Below are positions 5,698-6,856 of a stretch of DNA of 6,856 nt, one piece after another. Source of the DNA: Candidatus Methanophagales archaeon. GTDB taxonomy: Archaea > Halobacteriota > Syntropharchaeia > Alkanophagales > Methanospirareceae. Position 1 is the stretch's first letter. Each line of letters begins with the position of its first letter. The notes below the pieces were generated by a model. It saw only the letters and a list, made by a program, of their open reading frames with translations, had not been told where the DNA came from and ran no database searches. Location of the stretch: the NCBI GenBank assembly GCA_030668065.1, contig DAOUUS010000083.1, forward strand, positions 1 through 6,856. Reading direction: 5' to 3'. A program made the position numbers and the translations under genes.

Positions 5698-6551
5698 AAG
5701 CGAAAAAGGTAGAAGGGAATAGAATAGGTATTATTGGCGTTGGTAATATAGGGTCATCTATTCTGCGTGGGCTACTAGCTGCTGATTCGGGTACTGGCCT
5801 GGAGCGTATTTATATATATGACGCTAACAAAAAAGCCATCCTAGATTTTGGAAGCGACACCGAGATAAAAGCAATAGTCAAGATATGTACGAGTAACGAG
5901 GAAGTAGCGAAGAACTCGGAGGTAATAATCCTGGCAGTCAAACCAAGCGTGGTGAAAGCGGTAGTAAAAGAAATTGCACCGTTTATTACCGTAGATAAAA
6001 TACTGATTTCTGTGGCTGCGGGTGTACTAACGAAGACGATAGAGGGTTATCTTGGCGAAGGCAAGAAAGTGATTCGTGTGATGCCCAATATAGGTGCTCG
6101 TGTGAGTGAATCCGTGTGCGCACTATGCAAGGGCAGGTACGCAGAAACGGATGATGAAGAACTAGCAAAAGGGATACTAAACGTTATCGGCTCTGTTTAT
6201 AGCGTAAGCGAGAGCGACCTGGACGTTATAACAGGATTAAGTGGCAGCGGTATCGCGTTCTTCGCGGCGATCATAGATGCAATGGCAGATGGTGGCGTGT
6301 ATGAGGGGCTGCCACGTGATTTAGCACTGGCGATTTCTGCGGAGACTGCACTTGGCGCTGCGAAAATGGTGCTTGCTGGTGATACGCCCTCGGCGATACA
6401 GGCAATGACCGCCTCTCCTGGTGGGACGACAATACGTGGCCTGTATGCAATGGATTCACGAGGCGTAAAAGCGGCGATGATGACTGCGGTAATAGACGCA
6501 ACGGAGCGAGCCGCGGAAATAAGCAGAATGGATACTGCAAATGAAGAATGA
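5694..6551 (+). CDS. proC: Pyrroline-5-carboxylate reductase
   Basis: ProC reduces 1-pyrroline-5-carboxylate to proline with NAD(P)H, the last step of proline synthesis. The 285-residue protein begins with a Rossmann fold: IGIIGVGNIGSS, glycine motif GVGNIG at 15-20, with the dinucleotide-side residue following the second strand near YDAN. The C-terminal dimerisation and catalytic domain carries GLSGSGIAF (181-189; usually SGSGPAY) and the P5CR signature MTASPGGTTIRGL (238-250), with the later segment GVKAAMMTAV. Length is close to the usual 260-285. The start overlaps the lsm stop (ATGA), and the AAGGA just before it is too close to act as a standard ribosome site, so translation may be coupled to lsm. 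No proA or proB is in the window, so the source of its substrate (glutamate or ornithine route) is not shown. Confidence 0.95.
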   Translation: MKAKKVEGNRIGIIGVGNIGSSILRGLLAADSGTGLERIYIYDANKKAILDFGSDTEIKAIVKICTSNEEVAKNSEVIILAVKPSVVKAVVKEIAPFITVDKILISVAAGVLTKTIEGYLGEGKKVIRVMPNIGARVSESVCALCKGRYAETDDEELAKGILNVIGSVYSVSESDLDVITGLSGSGIAFFAAIIDAMADGGVYEGLPRDLALAISAETALGAAKMVLAGDTPSAIQAMTASPGGTTIRGLYAMDSRGVKAAMMTAVIDATERAAEISRMDTANEE

Positions 6552-6856
6552 TTTGGTTGCACTGGTAATAGAACTATTGAATGATGCCGGCTTTATCGTA
6601 TCGAGCAGATGCAAATCCCTGAGTTTTGATTTAGCAGCCCGGCGAAGTGATTTCACATTGCTGGCAAAGATATTGTATAACATAGATGGAATAAACGATG
6701 AAATTGCGCGTGGCATAAAGCGAGCAGCTTTTTGTTTACTGGCTTCGCCAATCATCGTGGGTGAGCGAAAAGGGAGTTTCCTTTTAGAAGACGATGTGGT
6801 GTATCACAGATATGGCATTCCTGCGATAAACTCGCATACGTTGTACGGGTATTTTA
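6541..6856 (+). CDS. COG1395-type archaeal transcriptional regulator, N-terminal part (cut by window end)
   Basis: An open frame from ATG 6541 to the right edge gives 105 residues. It matches the N-terminal domain of the archaeal family annotated as putative HTH-type transcriptional regulatory protein (MJ0272/MTH967 type): an opening helix ending in AGF (16-18), SFDLAARRSDF (28-38), LLAKILYNIDGIN (40-52), SPIIVGER (69-76) and VYHRYGIPAINSHTLYGY (87-104). The helix-turn-helix of this family lies further on and is outside the window, so DNA binding is known only from the family. The start overlaps proC by 11 nt, showing a shared transcript, though no strong ribosome site precedes it. A TTG at 6553 would be a less likely alternative start. 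No target genes can be inferred from the sequence. Confidence 0.85.
   Translation, partial: MKNDLVALVIELLNDAGFIVSSRCKSLSFDLAARRSDFTLLAKILYNIDGINDEIARGIKRAAFCLLASPIIVGERKGSFLLEDDVVYHRYGIPAINSHTLYGYF

Noticed and set aside
5806..5822. TATA-like run (TTTATATATATG) inside proC
   Set aside because: It is within a conserved coding frame (IYIYDAN, end of the second Rossmann strand), and no gene starts at a suitable distance downstream.
6197..6562. Antisense open frames opposite proC
   Set aside because: They are low-complexity Ala/Ser/Ile-rich shadows of the proC codons with no family resemblance.

Overview
The window reads as chromosomal DNA from a euryarchaeal-type archaeon. Evidence: a PGF-CTERM archaeosortase sorting tail at the left edge, a compact archaeal Sm (LSm) protein, the N-terminus of the archaea-specific COG1395 regulator family, a TTTAAATA archaeal TATA box, and a remnant of the archaeal AbrB-PhoU regulator type. 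The frequent ATA isoleucine codons and this mix of genes would suit a methanogen- or ANME-type lineage, but that placement is an impression and not a demonstration.

Left block (1-4079, all on +) is a phosphate-uptake operon: the C-terminal tail of a surface protein (1-84), a cytoplasmic class III phosphodiesterase-type metallophosphoesterase (110-844), pstC (850-1758), pstA (1755-2597), pstB (2605-3357) and phoU (3359-4015). Spacings are 25 nt, 5 nt, a 4-nt ATGA overlap, 7 nt and 1 nt, so transcription very probably starts left of the window. No pstS is seen. The truncated PGF-CTERM protein sits where pstS is usually found and may be a membrane-anchored version of it. Just after phoU lies a 19-codon piece (4020-4079) that looks like the start of an AbrB-domain PhoU gene whose remainder is gone.

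Middle (4108-5424, on -) is a class I dihydroorotase (pyrC) with all metal ligands in place, convergent with the pst operon across a 92-nt gap.

Right block (5473-6856, on +) is a tightly coupled set: LSm protein, proC (pyrroline-5-carboxylate reductase, 4-nt overlap) and the start of a COG1395-type transcriptional regulator (11-nt overlap, cut by the window edge). The 48-bp gap between pyrC and lsm holds a TATA box well placed for lsm.

No tRNA, rRNA, CRISPR, transposon or prophage gene was seen. The genes are mostly ordinary. The points worth following are the pst-linked phosphoesterase, the possible sortase-anchored PstS, the PhoU/AbrB remnant, and the unexplained lsm-proC-regulator grouping. 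I did not find a convincing undescribed system.
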